Origin: Lactobacillus sp.
GTDB taxonomy: Bacteria > Bacillota > Bacilli > Lactobacillales > Lactobacillaceae
Reading direction: 5' to 3'
Length of the DNA: 64,000 bases
Assembly: GCA_030530865.1 (NCBI GenBank)
Contig: JAUMUC010000003.1
Span: 105,692 to 169,691, forward strand
Shown here: positions 63,982 through 64,000 of the stretch, piece after piece
How positions within the stretch are numbered: position 1 is the stretch's first letter
Layout: every line of letters starts with the position of its first letter
Notes under the pieces: model-generated
The model's input: the letters and a program-made list of their open reading frames with translations, nothing else
The model's database searches: none
Told to the model about the DNA's origin: nothing
Program-made: the position numbers and the translations under genes

Positions 63982-64000
63982 ATTAAATGTCGTCGCGAGG

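Overview
The window is AT-rich, with A/T-ending codons, strong AGGAGG-type ribosome binding sites and frequent TTG/GTG starts. Gene content points to a homofermentative lactic acid bacterium, most likely the Lactobacillus gasseri/johnsonii group: several PepC/PepE/PepF peptidases, 2,3-BPG-dependent phosphoglycerate mutase, lactose/cellobiose-type PTS, a T-box on serS, and NlpC/P60 wall hydrolases. The genus is inferred from gene content and protein character; no database was searched. The region reads as chromosomal. I see no transposase, integrase or phage genes.

Layout. 1-6.6 kb: end of a metal ABC permease gene, oligoendopeptidase F, an LCP wall-polymer transferase, an ABC-F ATPase and a split ThrE-type exporter. 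6.6-10.2 kb: a structured RNA with its own promoter and terminator, then three histidine-phosphatase/phosphoglycerate mutase genes, a small membrane protein and a polynucleotide-kinase-like protein. 10.3-19.3 kb: an envelope cluster (LCP protein, PlsY-like acyltransferase, two tandem ~990-residue LTA-synthase-like proteins) followed by tyrS. 19.4-26.4 kb: two tiny membrane proteins, tRNA-Thr, an HD hydrolase, cyclophilin, a PepE-like aminopeptidase, purA-purB and guaC. 26.4-37 kb: DJ-1 protein, multicopper oxidase, hypothetical proteins, an O-antigen-ligase-like protein, a guanylate-kinase-like protein, three consecutive NlpC/P60 hydrolases, a CAP-domain protein and hflX. 37-46 kb: a TcaA-like protein, a BceAB-type ABC transporter, a histidine phosphatase, and helD-coaA-efp-dnaQ/BRCT. 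46.3-50.2 kb: a CcpA-controlled beta-glucoside operon (GH1, small membrane protein, PTS IIB, IIA, IIC). 50.7-51.7 kb: gene-poor region with a tandem 421/423-bp repeat. 51.7-64 kb: pepC, dut-radA, gltX, cysS-mrnC-rlmB, a SigH-like factor, a hydrolase, DedA-like and GNAT genes, T-box-serS, and tandem promoters that probably serve an rRNA operon beyond the right edge.

The most unusual content is at 50.67-51.70 kb. Each repeat copy carries a strong 5' hairpin, a 21-codon leader ORF that reads through an AAAGGAGG site, and an overlapping 29-codon TTG-started hydrophobic peptide ending in lysines. A convergent ~107-nt antisense RNA unit lies at the 3' end. Short direct repeats are shared between the 5' UTR and the antisense template. 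This is the architecture of a par/Fst-like type I toxin-antitoxin locus, but the peptide does not look like Fst. A third, diverged antisense-RNA unit without a peptide lies next to it. Differences between the two peptide copies are mostly synonymous (4 of 5), which supports translation.

Other points worth attention: the unassigned structured RNA at 6.62-6.79 kb, a perfect WalR box before one NlpC/P60 gene, a cre-like site before the multicopper oxidase, and strongly different codon usage in the two tandem LTA-synthase-like paralogues.
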